Translations under genes and position numbers: made by a program | Assembly: GCF_000717715.1 (NCBI RefSeq) | Contig: NZ_JOAI01000012.1 | Location: 141,953-205,952 of the forward strand | Origin: Streptomyces sp. NRRL B-24484 | GTDB taxonomy: Bacteria > Actinomycetota > Actinomycetes > Streptomycetales > Streptomycetaceae | Length of the DNA: 64,000 nucleotides | Reading direction: 5' to 3' | The notes under the pieces: generated by a model | Database searches by the model: none | Seen by the model: only the letters and a program-made list of their open reading frames with translations | Told to the model about the DNA's origin: nothing | In this document: positions 18,741 to 26,471 of the stretch, one piece after another | How the letters are laid out: each line of letters opens with the position of its first letter | Position numbering within the stretch: position 1 is the stretch's first letter

Positions 18741-19559
18741 TCAGAGCACCGGGTCGTCCGGCCCGTACGGGCGCAGCCGCAGCGTCCGGGCGTCCGCCTC
18801 GCGGATCTCCGCGGCGCGGGCGCACAGCTTCTCCAGGTCGTCGCGTCCGGCGTGCACGAACCGGCCGTGCAGGGCGTCGAAGCGGCCGCGGGCGGCGTCC
18901 ACCGCGACGGCCACCATGTACGCGACGGAGCCCCAGTCCTTCTTGTCGGCGAACATCGGCATGGCGGCGGTCATGTCGGTGCGGACGGCGCCGGGGCTGA
19001 TGTCGAGGACGACCACGTGGTGCTCGGCGAGCGAGTCGGCGATGTTGTCGGAGAGCTTGAGCAGGGCGGCCTTGGAGGTGGCGTAGGCGGTGTAGACGCC
19101 GTCGGGGCGCAGCGCGAAGCCGGAGTTCATGTTGATCACCCGGCCGCCACCGCGTTCGACCATGCCGGGCAGGACGCTGCGCAGCAGGTTGAACGGGCCG
19201 CGCAGGTTGGTCTCCAGGACGTGCCACCACTGGTTGGGGTCGGCCTCCCAGAGCGGCACCTCGACGTGGTCGATCTCGCCCGCGTTGTTGACCAGCAGGT
19301 CGATCGGGCCGAGGTCGCGCTCGACGGTGCGCACCGCCTCGCGGACGTTGCCGGGCCGGGTGACGTCGGCGCTGACGGCGACCCCGCGGGAGCCGTGCCT
19401 GACGCACTCGCGCAGCGTCTCGGTGAGCGTGGCGTGGGTGCGGCCGACCAGGCCGACCATCATGCCCTCGGCGGCCAGGCCGATCGCGATCTCCCGGCCG
19501 ATGCCGCGGCCCGCCCCGGTGACCAGGCCGACCTGGCCGGCGAGCGATCCCGTCCCCAT
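18741..19559 (-). CDS. Short-chain dehydrogenase/reductase
   Basis: This 272-residue classical SDR has TGAGRGIG at residues 15-22, NNAGEI, the catalytic-type serine region INMNSGFALR and YATSKAALLK (YxxxK). It lacks features that fix a substrate. The ATG at 19559 has GGAGGGAG upstream and places the glycine motif correctly; 68 further upstream codons are open but extend into the neighbouring promoter region. It is divergent from the 3-hydroxybutyryl-CoA dehydrogenase gene. Confidence 0.86.
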   Translation of the reverse strand: MGTGSLAGQVGLVTGAGRGIGREIAIGLAAEGMMVGLVGRTHATLTETLRECVRHGSRGVAVSADVTRPGNVREAVRTVERDLGPIDLLVNNAGEIDHVEVPLWEADPNQWWHVLETNLRGPFNLLRSVLPGMVERGGGRVINMNSGFALRPDGVYTAYATSKAALLKLSDNIADSLAEHHVVVLDISPGAVRTDMTAAMPMFADKKDWGSVAYMVAVAVDAARGRFDALHGRFVHAGRDDLEKLCARAAEIREADARTLRLRPYGPDDPVL

Positions 19560-19792
19560 TGCGTGCTCCCTCCTGCGGCTGCCACCGCATTCTGGTCCGG
19601 CCGGGCCGCGCTGCCGGGCCGCCCGGCCGGACCGGCGCCCCGGGTCATCCGAACGGCCCAGCGCCACCGTCCGGCCCCCGGGAGTAGTACGGTCGACCAG
19701 GACACGCGTGCGGGGCCCACCGAGCCCCTGCGCCGGGCCGCTGAACAGCACCTCGCCGGGCAACCCCCGGCACCACCGTGAAGGGCAACTGA

Positions 19793-20656
19793 GTGAGTGA
19801 CATCGCGCGCGTCGGAGTGATCGGCTGCGGCCTCATGGGGTCGGGCATCGCCGAGGTCTTCGCCCGTTCCGGTCTGGACGTCCTCGTCTCCGAGGCGACC
19901 GGCGAGGCCCTGGAGCTCGGCCGCACCCGGCTGACCAACTCGCTGGAGACCGCCGTCAAGCGCGGCAAGCTGAGCGAGGAGGATCGGGACGACGCGCTCG
20001 GCCGCCTCTCGTTCACCACCGACCTCGCCGACTTCGCCGACCGCGACCTGGTGGTCGAGGCGGTCGCCGAGCGCGAGGACATCAAGGTGCAGATCTTCGA
20101 GACGCTGGACCGCGTGGTCGAGCGCCGGGACGCGATCCTGGCCTCCAACACCTCGTCCATCCCGATCGTGAAGCTGGCCGCCGCCACCACCCGCCCCGAG
20201 CAGGTCATCGGCCTGCACTTCTTCAACCCGGCGCCGGTGCAGAAGCTGGTCGAGGTGATCCCGACCCTGACCACCTCGGCCGAGACCACCGCGCGGGTGG
20301 AGGAGTTCGCGGTGCAGGCGCTCGGCAAGGAGCCGATCCGGGCCCGCGACCGGGCCGGCTTCGTGGTGAACGCCCTGCTGGTGCCGTACCTGCTCTCGGC
20401 GGTCCGCATGTTCGAGTCGGGGGTGGCCACCGCCGCCGACATCGACAAGGGCATGGAGGCCGGCTGCGCCCACCCGATGGGGCCGCTGCGGCTGTGCGAC
20501 CTGATCGGCCTGGACACCATCGTGTCGATCGCCGACTCGATGTACGACGAGTACAAGGAGCCGCTGTACGCGGCGCCGCCGCTGCTGTCCCGGATGGTCG
20601 ACGCGGGCCTGCTGGGCCGCAAGTCCGGCCGCGGCTTCTACGACTACACCGCCTGA
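19793..20656 (+). CDS. 3-hydroxybutyryl-CoA dehydrogenase
   Basis: This 287-residue NAD(P)-dependent enzyme interconverts 3-hydroxybutyryl-CoA and acetoacetyl-CoA. It has the dinucleotide motif GVIGCGLMGSGIAEVFA, the catalytic-histidine stretch GLHFFNPAPVQKLVEVI and AGFVVNALLVPYL. In streptomycetes this reaction feeds butyryl-CoA and the ethylmalonyl-CoA pathway. The GTG start at 19793 gives the standard MSDIARVGVIG N-terminus. A 13-bp hairpin after the stop suggests a monocistronic transcript. Confidence 0.92.
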   Translation: MSDIARVGVIGCGLMGSGIAEVFARSGLDVLVSEATGEALELGRTRLTNSLETAVKRGKLSEEDRDDALGRLSFTTDLADFADRDLVVEAVAEREDIKVQIFETLDRVVERRDAILASNTSSIPIVKLAAATTRPEQVIGLHFFNPAPVQKLVEVIPTLTTSAETTARVEEFAVQALGKEPIRARDRAGFVVNALLVPYLLSAVRMFESGVATAADIDKGMEAGCAHPMGPLRLCDLIGLDTIVSIADSMYDEYKEPLYAAPPLLSRMVDAGLLGRKSGRGFYDYTA

Positions 20657-20669
20657 CCCGTCCCGACCC

Positions 20670-20711
20670 GCGGCGCCCCGCCGGGGGCGGCCCCTCCGGG
20701 CGGGGCGCCGC
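20670..20711 (+). terminator. Terminator after 3-hydroxybutyryl-CoA dehydrogenase
   Basis: A 13-bp stem (20670-20682 with 20699-20711) with a 16-nt loop lies 14 bp after the stop codon. Confidence 0.7.
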
Positions 20712-20765
20712 ACCCCGCACCACCGTCCCCAGCCGACCGAGCAGCTCACCACAGGGGTAGTCCAG

Positions 20766-20993
20766 TTGAACGGGATCAGCGTCGCGCGCGAGGTCCTCGT
20801 CACCGCCCGCCGCCGGCGTCTGCTGGCCGCCATCCGGGAGGAGGGCGGCCGCTGGGACTGGCGGCGGGCCGAGGCGCAGTACGACACCTCCCCGGAGCCG
20901 CACATCATCCGGCGCGACCTGATGGAGCTGTGCCGCTCCGGCGACCTCGTCCGGGTCGGGCTGGGCGAGTACGAGGCCGCTCCCGCCGGGTGA
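20766..20993 (+). CDS. Small winged-helix-like protein
   Basis: This 75-residue basic protein looks like a miniature winged helix: RRRRLLAAIREEGGRWDWRRAEAQY, then IIRRDLMELCRSGDLVRVGLGEY, the second part resembling a recognition helix and wing. The start is a TTG at 20766 preceded by AGGGGT. Function is unknown; similar one-domain proteins are common in streptomycetes and may act as regulators or as partners in multi-subunit complexes. It has its own terminator-separated transcript. Confidence 0.6.
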   Translation: MNGISVAREVLVTARRRRLLAAIREEGGRWDWRRAEAQYDTSPEPHIIRRDLMELCRSGDLVRVGLGEYEAAPAG

Positions 20994-21094
20994 CCCCCGC
21001 CGACAGTCGGGACTGCGCCACTCCCGTGGCACAGCGCCGTCACAGCATGGTCACAGGCCTCGGCATACGGTGATCGTTCTGACACGGTGATGAC

Positions 21095-21565
21095 ATGCGA
21101 ACTCGAATGATCGTCACCACCCTCACCGCCGCTGCCGCCCTGTCCCTGTCCCTCACCGCGTGCAGCAGCGACGGCGGCGGCACCGCCGCGCCGGCGAAGT
21201 CCTCCGCCGCCACCACGGCGGCCCCGGCCGCCAGCACCCCGGCCTCGGCCGACAGCGCGGCCCCGGCGGCGTCCACCGCCGCCCCGACCGCGCCCACCAA
21301 GGCGGCCGGCACCGCCGACCCGACCCAGCTGGCCAAGGAACTGGCGATGGTCGCCGGCCTGAAGCAGATCGACCCGAAGCTGGCCGCGGACAACCAGAAG
21401 ACCGTCGCCGCCGCGCAGCAGACCTGCACGGACATCAAGGCCGGCAAGGACGACGCGACGGTGGCGAAGAACACCACCACCTACTTCGCGGCGACCGGCG
21501 CGAAGGTGACCGACCAGCAGGGCCAGATGATCGCGGTGATCGTCAAGGCGGCGCTGTGCCCGTGA
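21095..21565 (+). CDS. Secreted lipoprotein of unknown function
   Basis: This 156-residue protein begins with a lipoprotein signal peptide: a charged MRTR start, hydrophobic stretch and lipobox SLTAC, with the lipidated Cys near residue 23. About 50 residues of Ala/Thr/Ser/Pro linker follow, then a domain of roughly 75 residues containing two cysteines (TCTDIKAG and the C-terminal ALCP) that could form a disulfide. I do not recognise the domain. It converges on the RNA locus and shares its terminator. Confidence 0.75.
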   Translation: MRTRMIVTTLTAAAALSLSLTACSSDGGGTAAPAKSSAATTAAPAASTPASADSAAPAASTAAPTAPTKAAGTADPTQLAKELAMVAGLKQIDPKLAADNQKTVAAAQQTCTDIKAGKDDATVAKNTTTYFAATGAKVTDQQGQMIAVIVKAALCP

Positions 21566-21598
21566 CCCGGCGGGCACGGTAGGCGCGGCGGACGTGAC

Positions 21599-21632
21599 GG
21601 GGCCCGGGAGCGGTATCCAGCTCCCGGGCCCC
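21599..21632. terminator. Bidirectional terminator of the lipoprotein gene and the permuted-tRNA locus
   Basis: A perfect 13-bp stem (21599-21611 with 21620-21632) and an 8-nt loop lie 34 bp after the lipoprotein stop and, on the other strand, about 40 nt after the second tRNA-like RNA. It defines the 3' end of the leftward unit. Confidence 0.85.
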
Positions 21633-21669
21633 TGAGGTGCCACCCAATTGCGCGCACCGGCACGTTTAA

Positions 21670-21777
21670 GGCTGCGGATCATCTTCAGAGCCTCGTGTTC
21701 TGCCTTTGAACTACCGTGCCACGGTGAGAGGCACAGGCGGGACTTGAACCCGCATCCGAGGCTTTCCGTCCGCAGCC
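21670..21777 (-). ncRNA. Circularly permuted tRNA-like RNA, copy 2
   Basis: Read on the minus strand, the order is: outer helix 5' strand GGCTGCGGA (21777-21769), anticodon-stem 3' strand CCTCG (21761-21757), T arm GCGGG-TTCAAGT-CCCGC (21753-21737), acceptor 3' strand CTGTGCC (21736-21730), a 9-nt loop, acceptor 5' strand GGCACGG (21720-21714), D arm GTTC-AAAGGCA-GAAC (21711-21697), anticodon-stem 5' strand CGAGG (21695-21691), and outer helix 3' strand TCCGCAGCC (21678-21670). Every helix pairs fully, apart from one G-U in the acceptor. The outer helix (9 bp) encloses an internal loop of 7 and 12 nt where an anticodon loop would be. This matches the tRNA-mimic fold of YrlA Y RNAs or a permuted pre-tRNA. 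No CCA follows the acceptor strand. Confidence 0.85.
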
Positions 21778-21797
21778 GTTCGATCCGGTGCTCGGCG

Positions 21798-21922
21798 GCG
21801 AATGCTGAGACATGAGCGAGAGTCTGAGTTTCAGGGGGCTGCCTCTGCCGTTTGGGCCACCCCGGCGCGTGGTGCCGGGGGGAGGAATCGAACCTCCACT
21901 GTCACCCCTGTGTCAGCTTCAC
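21798..21922 (-). ncRNA. Circularly permuted tRNA-like RNA, copy 1
   Basis: On the minus strand the order is: outer helix 5' strand GTGAAGCTGA (21922-21913), GGGGT (21908-21904), T arm GGAGG-TTCGATT-CCTCC (21897-21881), acceptor 3' strand CCCCGGC (21880-21874), loop ACCACGC, acceptor 5' strand GCCGGGG (21866-21860), D arm with GG in its loop (21857-21841), GCCCC (21839-21835), then the 3' extension ending in TCAGCATTCGC (21808-21798), which pairs with the outer 5' strand except for one bulged A. All 7 acceptor pairs are Watson-Crick. The acceptor strand is followed by ACCA, like a mature tRNA end. The sequence at the anticodon position is CTGAAAC. A repeated copy of the outer strand (21931-21938) gives an alternative pairing. 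Confidence 0.85.
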
Positions 21923-21987
21923 TTTCAGTGTCAGCTTCTGCGCTGTCGCGCACCCCTCCGCTCAAAGAGGGGGATCGTGGGTCCGGC

Positions 21988-22722
21988 CTACTGGCCGAAC
22001 AGGTAGCCGAAGACGGCGTCGCCGACGCGCTTGTCGACGACCTCCGCCGCGTTGGCCTCCTCGCGGGCGAACTGCACGGCCTGCTGCAGCCTCTCGACCC
22101 GCTGGACGAGTTCGTTGACCCGCCGGGCCGGCAGCGCACCGGAGAACTTGACGGTCGTCCAGTACCCGACCGCGATGTCCTCGTAGTACACCTCGACCTG
22201 GGCCGGGTGCTTCTCGGTGGCCTCCGCCTTCACGTGGTTGCGGGGGACCTTCTTCGTCCGGATGGTGCGCACCGGCTCGGTCTTCCACGCGTCGGTGGAG
22301 GCGTCCGGCGTCCAGGACTCGGAGGCGTCCAGCACCGGCAGCTTGCGGACGAAGGTGTAGAGGTCGGTGAGCTGCTTCTCCAGGAAGAGCAGGTAGGTGA
22401 CCGGCACGTCGGTCAGCAGCGGCCGGCCGTCGACCACGACGTCCGCGCGGGCGGCGCAGTTGGCGTGGTCCTTGGTGGCGGTCACGTCGAACAGCCGGGT
22501 GAGCGAGGCGGCGGTGTCGCGCAGGATGTCCTCGGCGCGCACCTGCACGCGGGTGGACTCCGGCGGGAGCTGCTCGCCCTCCTCGTCCTTGGGCTGGTAC
22601 GTGCGGGAGATCCCGGCGAGCAGGGCGGGCTTCTGCAGGCCGTGGTGGGCCGTCGTCAGCTCCTGGAAGGACTTGGACTTGACGCCCTTTTCGACCGCGA
22701 TGATCTGGTTGAGTTTCGCCAC
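21988..22722 (-). CDS. Uncharacterised protein upstream of two permuted tRNA-like RNAs
   Basis: I cannot assign a function to this 244-residue soluble protein. It begins MAKLNQIIAVEKGVKSKS, has no signal peptide or membrane segment, a basic middle part (TIRTKKVPRNHVKAEATEK, near 157-175), and a C-terminal helix with heptad-like spacing (NELVQRVERLQQAVQFAREEAN). It contains no TROVE/Ro60 or RtcB-type motifs. The GTG start at 22722 sits 7 nt after a TAGCCT -10, so the mRNA is probably leaderless. It stands alone with the two RNAs between two terminators, which suggests that protein and RNAs form one unit. Confidence 0.8.
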   Translation of the reverse strand: MAKLNQIIAVEKGVKSKSFQELTTAHHGLQKPALLAGISRTYQPKDEEGEQLPPESTRVQVRAEDILRDTAASLTRLFDVTATKDHANCAARADVVVDGRPLLTDVPVTYLLFLEKQLTDLYTFVRKLPVLDASESWTPDASTDAWKTEPVRTIRTKKVPRNHVKAEATEKHPAQVEVYYEDIAVGYWTTVKFSGALPARRVNELVQRVERLQQAVQFAREEANAAEVVDKRVGDAVFGYLFGQ

Positions 22723-22754
22723 GGACGGGAGGCTAACAGCGGCCCGTCCGCTCT
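22720..22754 (-). promoter_or_regulatory. Leaderless promoter of the protein/tRNA-like RNA unit
   Basis: On the minus strand ACGACA and TAGCCT are separated by 18 bp, and the GTG start codon follows TAGCCT after 7 nt. No ribosome site is visible. The chitosanase terminator lies upstream, so this is probably the promoter of the unit. Confidence 0.5.
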
Positions 22755-22772
22755 GTCGTGCGAATTACCGCG

Positions 22773-22807
22773 GCCCGGGGACGGGGGTCGGGGGACCGTC
22801 CCCGGGC
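22773..22807 (-). terminator. Terminator after the chitosanase gene
   Basis: A 12-bp stem (22773-22784 with 22796-22807) lies 12 bp beyond the chitosanase stop and separates it from the downstream unit. Confidence 0.75.
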
Positions 22808-22818
22808 CCGGCGCGGCG

Positions 22819-23697
22819 TCAGCCGTTGATCTGGTAGCTGTCGCCGTAGACCTTCCACTTCAGCGGGGTGGCGAGGTCGAAGTTGCGGTCCTTGACCCAC
22901 ACCCGCTGGGCGGTGTCGACGCGGCTGGTGTCGGAGTGCGCCTCCTCCTTCTTCATGACGACCTTGCGGGCGTCCAGGAAGGCGTTGAGGTAGGTGGCCT
23001 CGTCACCGCCCTGGGCCGGGGTCTTGGCCTTCTTCATGGCGGCCTTGCGGATGCCGCCGAAGCTGTCGCCGCTGCTGCCCGGGCCGTGCATCACGATGGC
23101 GTCGTAGTAGGCGAACTGGCCGAGCGCCCGCAGGCCGTCGGCCTTGGCCTGCTGCACGGCCGGGTTGAAGTAGACGCGGTCCCGCTCGTCGTTCTGGGCC
23201 TGCTGGAAGACGCCGTCCTTGGCCGCGGTCGCCCAGTCCTTGGTGAAGGCGGTGCCGAGGCCGCTGTGCGAGTCGGTGCCGTTCACCTTGCGCAGCGCGG
23301 GCAGGTACTTGGCCAGGACGTTGCCGGGCTTGAGGTCGGTGTAGTGCTCGACCAGGTCCAGCATGTCGCCGGTGCCGGAGCAGAAGCCGATGATGCCGGC
23401 CGTGTAGCCGCGGCCGTCGCCGATGTCCTCGATGTACTTGTACTGGGCCTTCCAGTCCAGCGAGGAGTTCTCCGCGCTGGAGACGATCTGCATCGCGATG
23501 TCCTTCTTGTGGGCGTCGTCCAGGCCGACCGACGCGGCACTGACCACGGACGCGCCGGCGCCGTCGGCGCCGATCGTCACGGTGGCGACGGTCAGCGGGA
23601 CGGCGGCGAGCAGCACGGCGAGTGCGGTGCGGCCGGCCCGGCTGCGGGCCCGGTGGGAACGGACGTCGGTGCGGGCGGTGCGGGACTGTGCAGGCAT
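22819..23697 (-). CDS. csn: Secreted chitosanase, glycoside hydrolase family 46
   Basis: This 292-residue secreted endo-chitosanase hydrolyses beta-1,4 bonds in chitosan. The signal peptide covers about residues 1-50, with a twin-Arg-poor basic region (RSHRARSRAGR) and hydrophobic core ALAVLLAAVPLTVATVTI. The catalytic residues of GH46 are visible: general acid E76 (SSAENSSLDW) and D94 (EDIGDGRGYTAG). A perfect CsnR-type operator lies 56 bp upstream of the start. It closely resembles the well studied Streptomyces N174 enzyme in motif order. Confidence 0.94.
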   Translation of the reverse strand: MPAQSRTARTDVRSHRARSRAGRTALAVLLAAVPLTVATVTIGADGAGASVVSAASVGLDDAHKKDIAMQIVSSAENSSLDWKAQYKYIEDIGDGRGYTAGIIGFCSGTGDMLDLVEHYTDLKPGNVLAKYLPALRKVNGTDSHSGLGTAFTKDWATAAKDGVFQQAQNDERDRVYFNPAVQQAKADGLRALGQFAYYDAIVMHGPGSSGDSFGGIRKAAMKKAKTPAQGGDEATYLNAFLDARKVVMKKEEAHSDTSRVDTAQRVWVKDRNFDLATPLKWKVYGDSYQING

Positions 23698-23752
23698 CTG
23701 GTGCTCCGTCGGTCGACTCGCGCGCAGGCATGGGGATGCCCGGGGCGCTCCG

Positions 23753-23771
23753 GTTAGGAAACTTTCCTAAC
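23753..23771. promoter_or_regulatory. CsnR-type operator upstream of chitosanase
   Basis: GTTAGGAAACTTTCCTAAC is a perfect 19-bp palindrome centred on C23762. A palindrome of this kind controls chitosanase genes in actinomycetes and is bound by the ROK-family repressor CsnR, which chitosan oligomers release. No csnR gene is in this window. Confidence 0.85.
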
Positions 23772-23900
23772 AGGGATTGAAGCGGCCATGGCATTCAACC
23801 CGCAAGAGGGCCGGACCAACCTGCACGCAGCCTTAAGGCCCACCTAACGTTCGCCAACTCGCCGTGCCCGCAAGGCGACCGGTGACCCCGGCCGGAAACG

Positions 23901-23947
23901 CCGACGGGCCCCGCCCCGGACGCGGAGTCCGGAACGGGGCCCGTCGG
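23901..23947 (-). terminator. Terminator after pheT
   Basis: A 13-bp stem (23901-23913 with 23935-23947), with an inner CCGGA/TCCGG helix, lies 10 bp after the pheT stop. Confidence 0.8.
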
Positions 23948-23957
23948 GCCGGGGGCG

Positions 23958-26471
23958 TCAGACGCCGCGCAGCACCGCGCCGGTGCGCTCGGCCGCGGCC
24001 GCGACGGCCGACTCACGGGCGGCCGAGGCCTCGTCCGCGGTCAGCGTGCGGTCGGCCGCGCGGAAGCGCAGCGTGTACGCCAGCGACTTCTTGCCCTCGC
24101 CGGCCTGCTCGCCGGTGAAGACGTCGAACAGCCGGACCGACTCCAGCAGGGCGCCGGCGCCCTCGCGCAGCGCGGCCTCGACCTCGGCGGCCGGCACCCC
24201 GCCGTCCACGATCAGCGCGACGTCCTGGGTGGCCACCGGGTAGGCGGACACGGCCGGGCCGCTCACCTGCTGCACGCCGTCGGCGAGCAGCAGGTCCAGG
24301 TCGATCTCCATCGCGCTGGTGCGCTCGGGCAGGTGCAGCGCCTTGACGACGCGCGGGTGCAGCTCACCGGCGTGGCCGACCACCCGGTCGCCCACCAGCA
24401 GCTCGGCGCAGCGGCCGGGGTGCCAGGGGGCGCGCTGCGCCTGCCGGACGGTCAGCTCCAGGTTGGCCGCGCGGGCGACGGCGCGGGCCGCCTCGACCGC
24501 GTCCGCCCAGCCGGACGGCACGCCCTTGCTCCACCAGCCGGACGGCTGGCGCTCGCCGGCCAGCGCGACGGCGACCCGGCGCGGCTGGTCCGGCAGCGCG
24601 GCGTTGAGCTCGGCGAGCTCCTGCTCGGTCGGCCGGCGCTCCACCGAGAGCCGCGGCGCGACCTTGAGCTCGGCCTTCGGCAGGAAGACCGTGCCGGTCT
24701 CGAACAGCGCCAGGTCGGTGTTGCCGCGGCCGACGTTGCGGCGCAGCGCGCCGAGCAGGCCCGGCAGCAGCGTGGTGCGCAGCGCCGGCTCCTCGTCGTT
24801 GAGCGGGTTGACCAGCTTGACGGTGCGGCGGCGCTCGTCGTCCTTCTCCAGGCCGAGCCCGTCGAACGCGGCCTCGCCGATGAACGGGTAGGCGTTGATC
24901 TCGACGTAGCCGGCACCGGCCAGCGCCACGCCCACCCGGCGGTGGAAGCGCTGCGCCTCGGTCAGACCGCGGCCCGGCGGCACGTTGGGCATCCGGGCGG
25001 GCACGTTGTCGTAGCCCTCCAGCCGGATGACCTCCTCCGCGAGGTCGTACGGGTCGGTGAGGTCGGGGCGCCAGCTCGGCGGGGTGACCTCCAGGACGTC
25101 GGCGCCGACCACGGTGCAGCCGATCTCCTGCAGGCGGCGGGTGACGGTCTCGCGGCCGTACCCGGTGCCCGCCACCCGGTCCGGGAGGTCCGCGGCGATG
25201 GCGATGGTGCGCACCGGGCGCGGGGCCGCGATGTCGGTGACACCGGCCTCGGCGGTGCCGCCGGCGATCAGCACCAGCAGGTCGACGGCGCGCTGCGCGG
25301 CGGCGCGGGCGGCCTCCGGGTCGACGCCGCGCTCGAAGCGCTTGGACGCCTCGGAGGGCAGCTTGTGGCGCTTGGCGGTGCGGGCCACGCTGATCGGGTC
25401 GAAGTGGGCGGCCTCGATGACGACCTCGGTGGAGCCGGCGACCTCGCCGGTCTCCGGGTCGAGGACGGGGTCGAGGATCTCGGTGGTGGCGCCGCCCATG
25501 ACGCCGGCCAGGCCGATCGGGCCGGAGTCGTCGCAGATCAGCAGGTCCTCGGCGGACAGCTTGCGCTTGACGCCGTCCAGCGTGGTGAGGGTCTCGCCCT
25601 CCTCCGCGCGGCGGACCAGGATCGCGCCCCGGACGCGGTTCCGGTCGTAGGCGTGCAGCGGCTGGCCGACCTCGAGCATCACGTAGTTGGTGATGTCGAC
25701 GGTCAGCGAGATCGGGCGGATGCCCGACTTCTGCAGGCGGCGCTGCAGCCAGATCGGCGACTTCGCGGCCGGCTCGACACCGGTGACGGTGCGGGCGACG
25801 AAGCGGTCGCAGCCGGCCGGGTCGGCGACCTTGACCGGGTAGCCGAAGGCGTTGGCCGGGGGCACGTCGAGCAGCGCCGGGTCGGCCAGCGGCAGGCCGT
25901 ACGCGGCGGCGGCCTCGCGGGCGACGCCGCGCATGGACAGGCAGTAGCCGCGGTCCGGGGTGACGGCGATGTCGAGCACCTCGTCGACCAGCTGCAGCAG
26001 CTCGATCGCGTCGGTGCCGGGCTCCAGGTGCGACTCCAGCACCAGGATGCCGTTGTGGTCGTCGCCCATGCCGAGCTCGCGGGCGGAGCAGATCATGCCG
26101 GCCGAGGTGTGGCCGTAGGTCTGCCGGGCGGCGATCGGGAAGGGACCGGGCAGCACGGCGCCCGGGAGCACCACGACGACCTTGTCGCCGACCCGGAAGT
26201 TGGTCGCACCGCAGACGATCTCCTGCGGCTCGCCGGTGCCGTTCGCGTCGCCCACGTTGACGAAGCAGTGCCGGATCGGCTTCTTGAAGCCGGACAGCTC
26301 CTCGACGGAGAGCACCTCGCCGACCACCAGCGGGCCCTTGAGGTCGCCGCCGAGCTGCTCGACGGTCTCGACCTCCAGGCCCGCCCGGACGAGCCGGGCC
26401 GCCACGTCGCGGCCGGTCTCGCCCGCCGGCAGGTCGACGTACTCGCGCAGCCAGGAAAGCGGGACGCGCAT
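23958..26471 (-). CDS. pheT: Phenylalanyl-tRNA synthetase beta subunit
   Basis: This 837-residue subunit has the bacterial PheT layout: [15 protein letters not shown] at the N-terminus, a tRNA-binding EMAP-type domain (about 40-150), the B3/B4 editing domain (about 210-400), B5, and a C-terminal ferredoxin-like anticodon-binding domain (about 740-837, [15 protein letters not shown]). It forms the alpha2-beta2 enzyme with PheS and removes misacylated tyrosine. Its ATG shares a base with the pheS stop (TGATG), giving tight coupling. Confidence 0.97.
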   Translation of the reverse strand: MRVPLSWLREYVDLPAGETGRDVAARLVRAGLEVETVEQLGGDLKGPLVVGEVLSVEELSGFKKPIRHCFVNVGDANGTGEPQEIVCGATNFRVGDKVVVVLPGAVLPGPFPIAARQTYGHTSAGMICSARELGMGDDHNGILVLESHLEPGTDAIELLQLVDEVLDIAVTPDRGYCLSMRGVAREAAAAYGLPLADPALLDVPPANAFGYPVKVADPAGCDRFVARTVTGVEPAAKSPIWLQRRLQKSGIRPISLTVDITNYVMLEVGQPLHAYDRNRVRGAILVRRAEEGETLTTLDGVKRKLSAEDLLICDDSGPIGLAGVMGGATTEILDPVLDPETGEVAGSTEVVIEAAHFDPISVARTAKRHKLPSEASKRFERGVDPEAARAAAQRAVDLLVLIAGGTAEAGVTDIAAPRPVRTIAIAADLPDRVAGTGYGRETVTRRLQEIGCTVVGADVLEVTPPSWRPDLTDPYDLAEEVIRLEGYDNVPARMPNVPPGRGLTEAQRFHRRVGVALAGAGYVEINAYPFIGEAAFDGLGLEKDDERRRTVKLVNPLNDEEPALRTTLLPGLLGALRRNVGRGNTDLALFETGTVFLPKAELKVAPRLSVERRPTEQELAELNAALPDQPRRVAVALAGERQPSGWWSKGVPSGWADAVEAARAVARAANLELTVRQAQRAPWHPGRCAELLVGDRVVGHAGELHPRVVKALHLPERTSAMEIDLDLLLADGVQQVSGPAVSAYPVATQDVALIVDGGVPAAEVEAALREGAGALLESVRLFDVFTGEQAGEGKKSLAYTLRFRAADRTLTADEASAARESAVAAAAERTGAVLRGV

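Noticed and set aside
21650..21910. Ordinary tRNA genes in the tRNA-like region
   Set aside because: T arms and D arms are present, but in the wrong order for standard tRNAs. The acceptor of one half does not pair with that of the following half in normal order.
21802..23757. 651-codon rightward frame over the RNA locus, unknown protein and chitosanase
   Set aside because: It is a GC-driven shadow: no ribosome site, Gly/Val/Asp-rich composition, and clear genes on the opposite strand.
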